A stretch of 64,000 bases of DNA, taken from positions 1 through 64,000 of the forward strand of contig JAIQDT010007351.1 of NCBI GenBank assembly GCA_021521415.1, written 5' to 3'. Made by a program: the position numbers and the translations under genes. The notes under the pieces were generated by a model. It was not told where the DNA came from. It did not search any database and saw only the letters and a program-made list of their open reading frames with translations. The stretch comes from Bidens hawaiensis (Eukaryota; Streptophyta; Magnoliopsida; Asterales; Asteraceae). Positions 24,640 through 38,000 of this stretch are shown here, piece after piece (position 1 is the stretch's first letter; each line of letters starts with the position of its first letter).

Positions 24640-25760
24640 CTACCTATTCTAATAAAGTAAAATAAATATGGACACTTGTCATGTTTTGGTTAATTCTTAC
24701 AATTTTTTCCCTCCAAACTAATATACCCTAATATATGTAATAAATCAATAATGATTCACTTTCCTTTTACACTATATTTATATAATATCTATATATTTTT
24801 TATAAATATAAATATTAACATATTATTTTACTATATATTTCAAAATACTTGGTAAATTTCAAAAATCAACAACAAATCATATTTCTCAAATGAAAATTGT
24901 TTCAGGTTTTTTGTGGAACTTAAATTTGATTTTATGGGCCAAAAGTTGGTAAATAGATTGTTTGGTACAAGTTAACTGCATTTAGGTTAAAATTTGTAAC
25001 GGGTCAAAAATGAAAATTTTAAGTATTTTTAAAAGTTTGAAAATGCAAAATAGATTTATCGTCAAATTTGTTATAAATTTAAAGTGTTGACTTTAAAATG
25101 TCAAAAGTATGACAGTTAGAAGTTTAAACATGATTCGGGTTTCAAATTTATTTTTAAGGGCATTTTTTTAAATAATCAAAAGGTTCAGGATTTGGCAAAC
25201 TGACTATTTTCCATCAACTATTAAAATATAAGAAAACATTGCGAACATTTTCGACGTGCCACCCCCATGCCTATCAATGCTTCTAACATTTATCAAATTC
25301 GAAATATTTATGACAACATTAATTTTTCTTTCAATGGTGATCAGAACGTTGTATGGAAAGCATGTCATGCAAAACTATGCTCAAATGAATATTCACAAAA
25401 TTAAATGGGTTAACATGTTATTTTTTATGTTGTCATTATGACAAAGTCGAGAATCCCTCTAAAACTTATCAAAATCTTTTTCATGGTGTAGCTCAGAAAA
25501 ACATAGCTCTTGAAAAACATCCATTGTTACAATTTAATATTCTACTTTCCTTTGATTGATGGTAAATTGATAAATATATCAATAAAGGTAACGCTCCTTT
25601 TGTATTTAGGCTGAGTGGTTAAAACTACTATCGTATGAGAAGCTTTATCTCCGAAATTGGTTCATAACCAAAAGTCTTTCAATTATACATATATGGCACC
25701 GAGAATGAATTTTTCAATGGAAAGAAGCATTCTCGGGTACGTTTTTGCACGGATATTTTT
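24639..25760 (+). mobile_element. Helitron remnant with transposase fragment
   Basis: The left end TCTACCTATTCTAATAAAG is a Helitron-like 5' terminus, and closely similar ends occur at 58551 (plus) and 45233 (minus). Near 25585-25720 the plus strand, with frame breaks, encodes NKGNAPFVFRLSG and QLYIYGTENEF, which resemble the N-terminal Helitron helicase-like region. No clear 3' hairpin-CTRR end was found, so the right boundary is approximate. Confidence 0.55.
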
Positions 25761-26034
25761 TTTATTAAGTTTATTTAAAAAAATTATTTTGTGATATAAA
25801 TAAAATCAATTTATGTACACATTATATATATACAAGCATAGATGTAATACATTTTTTTCATATACGCTATATAATTATTTTTTACTTATAATTTTATAAT
25901 TTGAATTGCTCTAAAACTATTAATAATAATAAAAGTGAAATTGAATCTAGAATTCTTCTTGCGTACGCCTTAAATTAAACCCCAACACCGTTTCTTTGAT
26001 TTCGAAACCAGTTTCTTCTCTTCTCAAATTAACG
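25761..26034 (+). promoter_or_regulatory. RAD51 upstream region and 5' UTR
   Basis: About 270 bp of AT-rich sequence separate the Helitron remnant from the RAD51 ATG. The last 60 bp are CT-rich, as is common in plant 5' UTRs. No TATA box was identified with confidence. Confidence 0.4.
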
Positions 26035-29000
26035 ATGGAGCAAAGGCAAAGAAACCAGGTTCAAGAACAACAGCAGCAGCAAGATGAACAGTCAGACGAT
26101 ATGCAACATGGCCCATTTCCAGTCGAACAACTTCAGGTTATCTTTACTCAATCTAGGGTTTCTTGATATGGGTTTTCTTTCTATTTCATTAATATTCTTG
26201 TTTTCATTTTTTCCCCCAAAATACAATTGGCAAATTAAGGGCTTGTTTATCGAAATTGCGAAGTGGGTTTTTCAATTCAACTCGATAGCTGTTTGATTTT
26301 GTAGAACAACTGTCTTAATTTCTATACGCATTCATGGTTTCTTCGTTTCGATTTCTGATTCTAGGGTTTTAGTTATATCATGTGTTTCTTGATGGGTTTT
26401 TCTAGATTTGACTCATTTGGTCAACTCAGATTTCTGGGTTTTCAATAAAGATCAAAACCAACAATATTTTGGGTTTTTATTAGTTTGCCTCATTACTGAC
26501 ATTGATGGTGTTTAATGGTGTGCACGGTTTTGTTTGGGTACCGGGTCACCTAGTGTTTCTTCATTGGCGCCATAATCGGTTTAGTTTGCCTCTATAATCT
26601 GTACCGGGTCACCTAGTGTTTCTTCATTGGCGCCATCCGTGTATAAAAGCTAGAACTACTTTAGTTTTTTCACAATTTCTGAAGAAATGGTTAACGTTAC
26701 TCCGGTTCAAAGGCCAGTAACCGACCAAGAAACCCCGGTAACAACCCCAGCAACTGGGGGGAACACCGGCGGTTATAAAATCCTTACGAACACTACCCCG
26801 ACTACCCAAGCCGGGGCAAGTGGAGTAAATATTCCATTGGGGTTCTCCGATACCCAACTGGAAAAACGAACGAAGGTTCCTCGCCAAACACTAGATCAAG
26901 TGAAGGCATGGGCCGAAGCACGGCAAAGAGAATTCCAAGCCGAATTGGACGAACGCTTGCGTTCAGTTCAACAGGCTGACGAATTCGCCAGTACTCGCCA
27001 ACACCTCAATATGAGCAGTGACTGCGAGTACTCAGACGACGAGTTGGAGTCCGACACCGACGCGAACCCTCGCCATAAGGCGAAAGGGAAGCGTAAGGAA
27101 ACGGACGTCCAACCAAAAAGGAATTTTGGGGAAGCCTTTAAACCAATCGTGGAGAGAAACCCGCGTGACTTTTCCAAAACCTTTAGACCAACTGCTACAA
27201 ATGCAGGGAAGTCAAAGTTCGCAAGGGACATTGCGGAAGCAATCGCCCCGAGAAGTGCCAAACAAATGTCCAACATTGGCACTTACGATGGTCTATCCGA
27301 CCCAGACGACCATTTGAACAGGTTCATTGCGGGGGCTACCGTCAGCAACTGGACGGAACCCACGTGGTGCTACATGTTCCAGATGACTCTGGTCGGAGCG
27401 GCCAGGGCATGGTTCGATCGTTTACCGATCCACCACATATATGACTGGGCGGACTTTCAGAACAAGTTCAGCCAGCATTTCAGCCAACAGAGGAAGTACA
27501 CTGAAGAGCAGTGGACGATCCTTAACTGCTTGAGAGAGGAGGATGAATCTCTACTAGACTTCATCACTCGCTTCAACTCCAAAAAGCTTAGTCTCGGCAA
27601 CATAAGTGAAGATCTGGTTCGCGCCGCCTTCATCCAAGGCGCCGAATACCCAGAACTTATCCGCACATTGACGGGTAAGGATGGCATGCCATCAACTTGG
27701 GATGCCATCATGACGGCGGCAAAGCGCTTTGCCGAGACGGAAAAGCAACTGGGAAGAGATCTTCCCCAGAGTACACACCTCTACACGCAGAGGACCAGAG
27801 AGAACAATGTCCGGATCGCCCGGCAGAACAAAAAGAGGAGGCTAGGTATTTGGCAGTCAAGGGTAAACTTTGACACCTCATCCAGCTCTCGCCCTCTTGT
27901 TGGCGGAAGGGACAACACACACCCTTCAAACCGAAAACACCGGTGGACGCCACTCACGAAGAGCGTCACGGAGATATTTGCCACGGAAAAATTGCCATGG
28001 CCTAAAGCCCCATTGATCCGGCAGAAACCTAATGCGGATCAAAGCAAATCCTGTGATTTCCACGGGACAAAGGGTCATGGTACTGAAGAGTGCACATCCT
28101 TGAAGGATATTATTGAGACATTTGTCAAGGACGGAAGGCTTGCACATCTTGTGGCATCGATCAGGAAGGGAGGAAGGAATGACAACCGGTACAGAGGTAA
28201 CGGACGAAAGCCCGTCGATATCAGCATCAACATGGTTCATGGCAAGGTCAGAGGAAGGAAAAGACGGGTGGCAGAACCATGCGCGTGGAAAGAAGCTGAG
28301 GTGCGCTTCCCGCGAGTGCCAGGAGGCCCCAGCAAAGAAGGCCCCATCGTCATCAGAAGCCAGCTGGGGCACTACATCACTTCACGCACTCTTGCTGACA
28401 ACGGCGCTTCGTCGACAGTGATGTACAGACAGTTCTTTGATAAGCTGGATGATGAAGACAAAGAACGCTTGGAAACGGTCTACGCTTCAATGGAAGGGTT
28501 TGACGGAAGTACAGAAACACCCCTGGGTATCCTATCTTTCCCCGTTACTCTTACTGATGGGAATCATTCACGCACAGAAGACGTGGATTTTGTCGTAATG
28601 AAAAAACCACATCATACGTACGACATCCTATTCGGAAGAGACGGGATGGCAAGATTCAACGCCGTGGTATCTTCAGTCCATGGCATGATGGGATGGCCAA
28701 CAGCTGAGGGTGTAGCAATGATCTCTGGCATTCCCCAGGTATGCATTGCATCTGTTTCATCTAAACCCAAACCGAAAAAGGCTAAACCAACCATCACTGA
28801 ACCAGAAAAATGGGCCTTCAATGGCAAATACCCCGACCAGGCCGTTACCATTGGACCAACAATCGTTGATCCCACCCGCACCTTACTCAAACGCTTACTG
28901 CAGAAAAACGCTGACATCTTTGCGTGGGCACCAGCTGACATGACTGGTGTACCCCGAAGTAAGGCGGAGCATAAGCTCAAATGCGACCCGGCTGTTACGC

Positions 29001-32000
29001 CAATCGTACAAAAGCGCAGAGTAATGGGGCCTGAACAAACTAACGCGTGTAGAACCCAAGTCAAGGAACTCCTTGACGCAGGTATCGTACGCGTTAGTAA
29101 ATATCAAACATGGGTTGCAAATCCCGTAATGGTACCGAAGAATGACAAACAATGGCGCATGTGCATAGATTTCAAAGATTTGAACAAAGCATGCCCCAAA
29201 GATTGTTATCCGTTACCAGAAATTGATCTCAAAGTGGATTCGTTGGCACCATTCCGCCTTAAATGCTTCTTGGATGCGTATAAGGGGTACCACCAAATCC
29301 ACATGGCCATTGATGACCAGGACAAAACCGCATTTCGGACGCCCGATGGTACATTTTGTTATAAAATGATGCCATTCGGACTTAAGAATGCAGGGTCCAC
29401 ATACCAACGACTAATGGACAAAGAGTTTCACGCCCAAATCGGGAGAAACTTGGAAGTCTATATGGATGATTTGGTCATCAAAAGCCTCGAGCCTGAGGCG
29501 ATGTTGAAAGACATTGAAGAAACTTTCAACACGCTCCGAAAGATAAACATGAAGCTCAACCCGAGCAAGTGTTCATTTGGGATGGAAGAAGGGAAGTTCT
29601 TGGGAGTCATTGTTACTAAAGATGGCTTTAGAGCGAACCCTGAAAAGGTCGAAGCCATTGTTAAAATGGAATCACCTACCACCATCAAACAGGCTCAGAC
29701 ACTGAATGGACGACTAGTCGCACTTAATCGCTTCTTGGCAAACCATGCAGATAAGTCGTTTCCTTTCGTGTCAACGTTGAGAAACTGCTTGAAGAAAACG
29801 CACTTCCGCTGGACACCAGAAGCGGAAGCAGCTTTTCAGGAGATTCGGTCACGCCTGATCGAACTCCCAACACTTACAGCACCACAAGCGGGAGAGGAGT
29901 TAATCCTATACCTTTCCGCAACAGATAGAGCAACCGGGGCAGTCCTGCTAGTAGAACGAAAGGGCATCCAGATGCCAATCTATTATGTTAGCCGTGTACT
30001 AACAGACGTAGAAACCCGGTACTCTACCCTCGAAAAATTAGTCTTAGCACTTATACATGCTTCACGCAGGTTAAGACGATATTTCCAGGGCCACCCAATC
30101 ACCATTCTCACCAACTTCAAACTCTCAAACGTTCTAGGCAAACCCGAATTATCGGGACGTCTAGCCAAATGGGCAATTGAATTGGGAGAATATGCAATTA
30201 AGTACAAGCCAAGACCAGCCATAAAAGGCCAGGTCCTGGCCGATTTTATTGCAGAAGTCCCCGCTTCGCGGGAGAAAGAGTGCCAGGAGGAGGCTCAACC
30301 CTCCCCAGCACAGGACGTCAATGATGTCTGGCGACTCTATACTGATGGAGCAGCCAGTAACGAGGGTTCAGGCGCAGGGTTAAAATTAACCAACCCAGCG
30401 GGCCAAGAATATACTTACGCTATTCGGCTGGACTTTCCAAGTACGAATAACGAAGCCGAGTATGAAGCATTCTTGGCCGGTTTGAGAATTGCGCGTAAGA
30501 TGGGAGTGAAAAACTTGGAAGCCCACGTGGATTCCATGCTGGTGGCCAATCAAATAAATGGAACATACACGGCTGTGAACGACACCATGGCCCTGTACCT
30601 CGCCCAGGCAAAAACCCTTATGCGTGATTTTAGTGATTGTAAAGTCATACATGTCAAGCGCAGCGAAAACAAATCTGCGAATGCGTTAAGCAAGCTTGCA
30701 TCACTAGCCTTCACCCACCTGGGAAAGGACATCCGCATTGAACTCCTCGAAGCGCCATCAGTCCCGCACAAGGAAATTTGTGTCATCCAAACCAGTACAG
30801 AAACGTGGATGACACCAATAATAAATTACCTTGCAGCAGGAATACTACCAGAGTCAAAAACACAGGCAAGAAAACTACGCTGTAAAGCACTGAATTATCA
30901 ACTCGTCAATGACATCCTTTACAGACGTAACTTTCTTGGCCCACTCTTGAGATGCGTGGACAACCAAGATGCCAACTACCTCCTAAGGGAAGTACACGAA
31001 GGCATCTGTGGGGTACACGCAGGTCCCCGCGCTGTTGTAGCCAAGCTAAACAACGCGGGATACTTTTGGCCGGGGATGCATACGGATGCACTGGCATACA
31101 TCAGAAAATGCAGGTCTTGCCAGCTTTACGCACCTAACACGCATCGCCCGAAAAACGAACTGGTTCCAGTCACTTCTTCGTGGCCATTTCAGAAGTGGGC
31201 CATCGATGTGACAGGCCCATTTCCTACAGCAGCAGGAAATGTTCAGTTCCTAGTGGTAGCCATCGACTACTTCACCAAGTGGATAGAAGCAAAACCTTTA
31301 GCCCAAACAACCGCAAAGCATATCAAAAAATTTATTTGGGAATTTATAATTTGTCGTTTTGGACTTCCACAGAATCTGGTGAGCGATAACGGCACCAACT
31401 TTGCTGACAAAAAGCTACAACAGTGGCTAAAAGAACTTCAAATCACCCACACCTTTACCTCAGTGGCACACCCGCAAGGAAATGGTGAGGTGGAAAGAGC
31501 AAATAAAAGCATCGTCGAAGGCATAAAGAAAAGACTCTTGAAACACAGATCCGGCTGGGTAGACGAGCTTCCGCACGTCCTTTGGGCAAACAGAACGTTG
31601 AAGAAGGCCAGTACGGGAGAAACCCCGTTCAGCCTCACTTATGGCACTGAAGCCATGGTCCCGGTCGAAATTGGTCTACCCTCACCAAGGGTCTTGAGTC
31701 AGCCAGAAGACAATGATGCGGAAAGACGGTTGGATCTTATGCTAACCGAGGAACGCAGAGACTTAGCCGCAGTGCATGAAGAGAACTACAAGCGACAAAT
31801 GCAAAAGTACTATAACACGCGGGTAAAACTCTGCAACTTCAAGGAAGGAGACTACATACTGCGTAACAACGAGGCTTCGAACCAAGAACGCCCAGGAAAG
31901 TTGGCCCCAGTCTGGGAAGGGCCATACGTTATCAAACAAGTTCTGGGAAAGGGCGCATACCGGCTCGAAGGGCTCGATGGCACTCCCATCCCAAGAACAT

Positions 32001-35000
32001 GGAATGGAGCTCAATTACGCAAATGTTATATGTAGATCAATTCCAAAACTTGTAAAGAAAAGGCCAAGAGCCACTTCTAATGGAAATGATTCTCCTTTCA
32101 TAATGTGTTTACCTTTATCCTTATGAACTCCCCAATGGTGCCGGTGTTTACCGCATAAACGGGGAGAAGTAAGTCGTTGCGTGTGGAAGGCGGCAAAACC
32201 CGCATAAACACAAAAATAAGGGAAACCTACACGCAGGTATGATGTAAGTAAAGTTTAGCCATCTTTGTAAGTGCAAGTGACGGTCTTATCCGCACAATCA
32301 CAAATAAGGAAGCAAAACTTCAAACTATCATCTACCACGTTCAAAGGTTATCCTAAAAAAAAAAAAAAAAAAAAATACTTAGAAATAAGGATAAGGAAAA
32401 CCTACACGCAGGTCAGGTATGGGTAAATTTTAGCCATCCTACCAAGTGCAAGTGACGGTTCAACCCGCACAATCACAAAAGAGGAAGCAAAACTTTAACC
32501 CACTATCAACCACGTTCAAAGGTTAACTTATCCTAAATACTTAGAAATTTCGAGGAAAAATGAGGAAAACCTACACGCAGGTCAGATGACGGTTAAAGTT
32601 TAGCCATCCGACCAAGTGCAAGTGACGGTTCTACCCGCACAATCACGAAGGAGGAAGCGAAACTTTAACCCATCATCAACCACGTTCAACAGGTTAACTT
32701 ATTCTAAAAAACTTGGAAAATTGCTAACTTAAACTAAGTCATGAGCTTACAAAGCAAGGAATCCAAAGAAGGAAATAACAATCTTATCCGCAAAAAGATT
32801 TATATTTCAATGATATATTACAAGAATGGCCGGGTTACTACCCGCCTGAAAGAGTAAATCTATACAAGTCTATCTTAGCAATGGAAAGGGATCTTCAGGA
32901 TCAAGCTTCAGGGCCGCTTCCACTTGGACCCGCTCCGTTAGAAGAACGGGGTGGTTCGAGGAACGCTTTGAGGACAGCTAACCCATCATCAGCAGCAGCT
33001 ACTTCGTCCACCTTTTCCACCACTGGATGCGGGAAGGCGGCGTATTGGTTCAATGCTTGGTCATAAATGGCTTCGGTATCCACATCGAACAAAGGGAAGT
33101 TGGAAGGCGGGACGCCTTTCTCAACAAACCCTAGACCAAGCAGGAAGCCGGCCTTTTCCCCATCCTCATGAGAAGCGTTGAGGGCTGCGGTCATAGCATC
33201 ATCGTAAGAGGTCTCTGAAAAGACCCGACGCACAACCTACAAAGAAAAAATACAAGTATTAGAACCTTTTCTTACAAAAGAAAAGCAAGAAGATAAAGCT
33301 AAACATACCTGAGGCAACGCTTCTCGAAGAAGCCATTGGAGGGCAGCTTGAGCTTCGTTATGGGCGCGTTCGGCTTCGCTCTTGTTAAGGTTGGCAAGTA
33401 AAACTTCCTTTGCGGCAGCCTCTTCGACGCCCTTAAGCTTCCGCTCGGTGTGGTCAAGCACCCCTCTTTGGTCCAAGATTTCCTGGAGTTTCTTGGCATC
33501 TTCCATTGCCAAGGCATCATGAGCGCGTTGGAGAGCCTCTAATTTGGCCTTGAGCTCCTCATTCTCCACACGCAAAGGCTCAGCAATGGCTTCAGCCTTG
33601 GCAGCCCTCTCGGTTGCGTTTCGCGCAGTCTCCCTGGCCAGCCGAAGCTGTTCATTCACAGCTTGGGCAGCCTTGGAGCGGGCCTCGAGTCGCGCCTGAA
33701 CTTCAACCTCGAGGGCCTTGAAGGCCTTCTCCTTGTCGGCGGCAGCTGCCGCCAGCTGTTGGTTCTCCTCCCGGAGAGCACGCGCCTCAGATACGTCCTT
33801 GGCGCGAGCTGCTTTCAACTTGTCGTTTTCACGACAAAGCAGCTCGACGCGCGGCTGCATCCGGGCTTGGAGAACCCGAAGCTCATTGGTTAGCCTACCC
33901 TCCTGGTAGCTAGCCATGGCTTCCCCCAACGCACCATGAGGAGCAGCGTGGCGAGCCCAGTCCACGCACTCCACAGGGGTACGAAGGGTTGTTCCTCGGC
34001 GTATGTTCCATCGCGGAACATACACTTCATTGGAATCCGACACTGCAAAAGAAACAAAGGCAGTAAGGAAAAGATGATAAAAAACATAAGGGAAAAAGAA
34101 AGGAACCCTACGCACCTGTAGGGTCAATGACAGGCCGATAGCCGCCAAACCCATCACCTGAACCTAAAGGAAATCCATCCAACAGGTCAGGCAGACGGGA
34201 AGGGGGCAAAGATCGGCGGGAAGCCCTGCGCGTACCTGATGGTCCGGCCGTAGGTGCCGGTGGCGCGGGCATGGTGGCAGCCGCCGTGGTCGCCGTTGTG
34301 GTCGCCGCCGCGGTCGCCGCCTCCTCAGCAGCAGCAGTAACCGCCGGCTCCGTGAAGGATGCTGTAAAAATCGCACCCACGGCCGGCGGTGACGTCATCT
34401 CGGCCGGAACAGTTGGCTCAAAGGAACGAGCAACTGGACCAGCGGATGCAGGCGCAGGCGCCTGGGTCGACGCCTCAGGAAGGCTGACCGAGCCTACCGT
34501 CATTGGCGGGGAGGTACTCCCCTGCGCTTCACCCCGGAATGCGTCAACATCCACGCCTGCACAAAGAAGAAAGTGTTAGATAAATTTAAGTAATAATTCT
34601 GCAAAGACATTATGATTGTACTTACGGGTTTTCTTGACCCTGAACGTACGGACGGGCGGGGAGGAACCCGATGGAGCCGGCCTCTTGGTACCGGTCACCG
34701 TCGTCTTCGTTGGTTCTCCGGAGGTAACGGTCGTAGCCTCCGGAACAGTGGTCTTCTCACCACCGGGCTTCCCCGCCACCTCTTCACTATCTGACTCCGA
34801 GTCAGATAGAACCACCGGACCAGCCGTGGAGGCCTTCTCCTTCCCTTTCCCGCCGGCAGCAGCTTTCTTCTTCCGCACCAGTAGAGGAGCATCTGAGGAT
34901 TCCTCAAAAGAAGACAGGTCAAGAATTCCAACAGCGGGTACAGCATTAAGGGGTTGAGGAAAGAATATCGCCTTACCTGGCCGCCGGTGGCTCAGGATCT

Positions 35001-38000
35001 CGTGGCCCAGCGGATAGACCTCCACAAACCGATCCGCTGTTTGCTCCAGGATGGGCAACTCGCCCTCGTCCAAAGCACGAGTACCCATCCGCGCGGGACC
35101 GTCGGCTTCCCGCGGAAACAGAAGCGACTCCAAATCATTTCCCTCTGAAAGAAAAGAAACAGTTAGAAGACAAACTTGTATCAAAAAAGAAAAACAAGAC
35201 ATACCATAGGGAATAGAGTTCAAACCGTATTCGAGGAGGATGGGAACCAGAGACGCATCTTTCCACACCCGGCTCATCCCTAACATGACCATCCCGGACT
35301 CCGCAAACCGGTAAACCGGAGATTGGATCCGGGATATCTTCGAAAACCATTCCGCCTCCTGGTAGTTGGGGGCGTGAAGGCTCGGTATCGCTTGGCCATT
35401 TTTAAACTTCATGGCAAGGGGGATGGCGCGGGCAGAAATGTAGAAGAATTCCTGCTTCCACGCGCGAAGACTGCGCTCGGTGTCGCAAATCTTCAGACCC
35501 TTAATACGGGTCGACAGGGTGTACCACCCTTGGATGCACCTCCAGGTATAGAAGGTCATCAGGCGGTCCACATGGGGCTCGATGCCCAAAATCCGGCACA
35601 CCCACTCAAAATGGCGAATCTTGGCGATCGCCATGGGGTGCAGCTCGGTCAAATGGACACCGTGCCTCTCAAGGACACGGTAAACAAATTTTGTCAATGG
35701 GAATCTAAGATTCCCATAGACAAAAAATGCAGCATAAACCCCGATCTTGCCACTGGGGGCATCGTACACGGTCTGGTGGGATTCAGGAAACTCAGGCTCG
35801 AGATGATCGAGCATGAACTTCCTGACAACATACCGGTACTGATCGCTGGGCAGAGCACACTGGCACTCACCAGCAGTACCCCTGTCGTCAGCTATAGCTT
35901 CAGCATCGCGAGAGGACATTTTTGCAGAAAGAAGAGTGATTTCGGGAAAATGCTTGCCTGAGAAAGGGGAGTATTTGCCGGAAATCACTAAGAAGAAGAA
36001 GAAGAGTGAAAAGTGTGAATTGCAAATAACCCTCTCCCCCTTTATATAGTAATCGCAATTAATGCGGTGAATTTAATGCGGAGGAGAGAGAAATCAAAGG
36101 TGCAATGAAACTATGACACGTGGCAAAAAGCAAGCTGGCAACAGCTGTTGAAAGGACGTGTGCCAGTAATTTCGCGGCCACGCGCCCGAAAAATCATGCC
36201 CACGCGCCTGAAAAAGCGACTGGAATGACCATGTTCTGTCACGTCACCATAACTTCCTGCACGTCCTGACACAGTCAGAAGAAACCGTCACACGACGTTT
36301 CAGATGTTTGGACTGTTCTTATCCTCACCAACCTTTCGAATTTCAAAATTCAAAATTCAAAAAGATTCAAAAGTAAGCGGGAAAATACCCCTTACCTTGG
36401 CAACCAAGTAACCATAAGACGGATGCGGGTACAGTGTTAAGGCAAAACCTTCCACATACCTAGCACCCGCAGGGAATTGAAGCCAAGAATACCCCGGCAA
36501 CAAAGTAACTATAAGACGGGTGCGGATACAGTGTTAAGGCAAAACCCTTCACGTACCTAGCACCTGCAGGGAATTGACGCCAGGAGTACCTTGAAAGTAA
36601 AGTAACCGTAAGACGAGCGCGGGTACAGTGTTAAGGCAAAACCCTTCACATACCTAGCGCTCGGCAGGGAATTGAAACCAGGAAGGATCTTCTGGGCAAT
36701 GCTTGTGGAAACGGAAATAACATCCCCGCATAGCGGGAACGTCGAGAACTACATTGTTTGAGGCTCCAGGATGGAATTGGTGGTTTAAACATAATTGATC
36801 ACTATGTTCAAAACCACTAAAACCTCAAGGAGAATCCACACAAGTGAGACTCAACGCTCCTGACTTGCGAGAAGGTTACATACCTACCCGCATCATACCC
36901 AAAGATCAAGCAAAAAAATCGGGAATTTTTGCAAGTGACATTAGGAAACCCGCGGGAAGAATCCCCACGGAGAACCTTAAAACTAGAAACCCTTTTCAAA
37001 ACCCCTTGCTCAAAGTCCAAAAGTTCACCTCACTTTATTAAACATTCATGAGAAGAACATTGGACTGGGGGGACTTGAAGAGGTAGGTCCCAGCAGAGAC
37101 CAGTTGGTCCCGCAAGACTCACCTTGAACAGGGACGTCTGCGCAAAGGCCATCTGCTCCCGCAGGACCCACCATGCTCATAGGATCTTACGCGCAGTACA
37201 CAAGCTGAACACGCAGGGAAAGCCTCCCAATGGTGAAGTACCCCGCCTGTTCCCGCAGTTGCGGATACAAGCCATCAGGGAAGGCTACCCGCAGACAGCA
37301 GGGCTACACGCACAAGACACTAGCTACTTCAGTAGTCACATGAAGGAATGAGCAAGGCGGGAACAATCCCGCCTAAATGAGCCAGTCTGATTCTGAAAGA
37401 TCTTTTGTACCATACCTACCAAGGTATGGATAGGACAGACGATCTGACCAGAACAACCCATGAGCCAATCACAGGGTGACAGCTCATCGACAACAGGGCG
37501 AGGAGGAGCACCCTCTAGTACTGTTTGTCACTATTAGCCGCTGCCTACTCACCAACCCTTACTGAGGAGCATGCGCGGCCTACAGTTGGTGGAATAGTGT
37601 TACTGTTGGCCGTAACCTATTCACCAACCAGCATGGCCTGCGTACAATCCACAGTAAGTAGGACGTGCATAATCTACAGTTGGTGGAATAGTGCAGCCGA
37701 CTTTGTTACTGTTGGCCGTAACCTACCCACCAACCAGTATGGCCTGTGCATAGTCCACTGTTGGTTGAACAGGAATACTATTCAGCCGGCTGTACCTTCT
37801 AGGAAACCTACCTTCGGCTATAAATACTCCAATATCTTGGAATGGTAAGATCATCTGCTATCCAGTTATCTAGCAATCTCTTAATATACACTTATATTCA
37901 GAGCAACCTAGTCTGATTCTCACGCCGGAGGGTGGTCACAAGGAGGAACTCCCCCCTTCTCAGTGACGAGCTTACGGTGTTTGTTTTGCAGGTCTCCTGA

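Noticed and set aside
25256..25441. Short open frame upstream of RAD51
   Set aside because: Hydrophobic low-complexity peptide within a Helitron remnant; no family recognised.
28612..29152. Antisense reading frames within the Tat pol gene
   Set aside because: Shadows of a strongly supported coding frame; no domain and no promoter.
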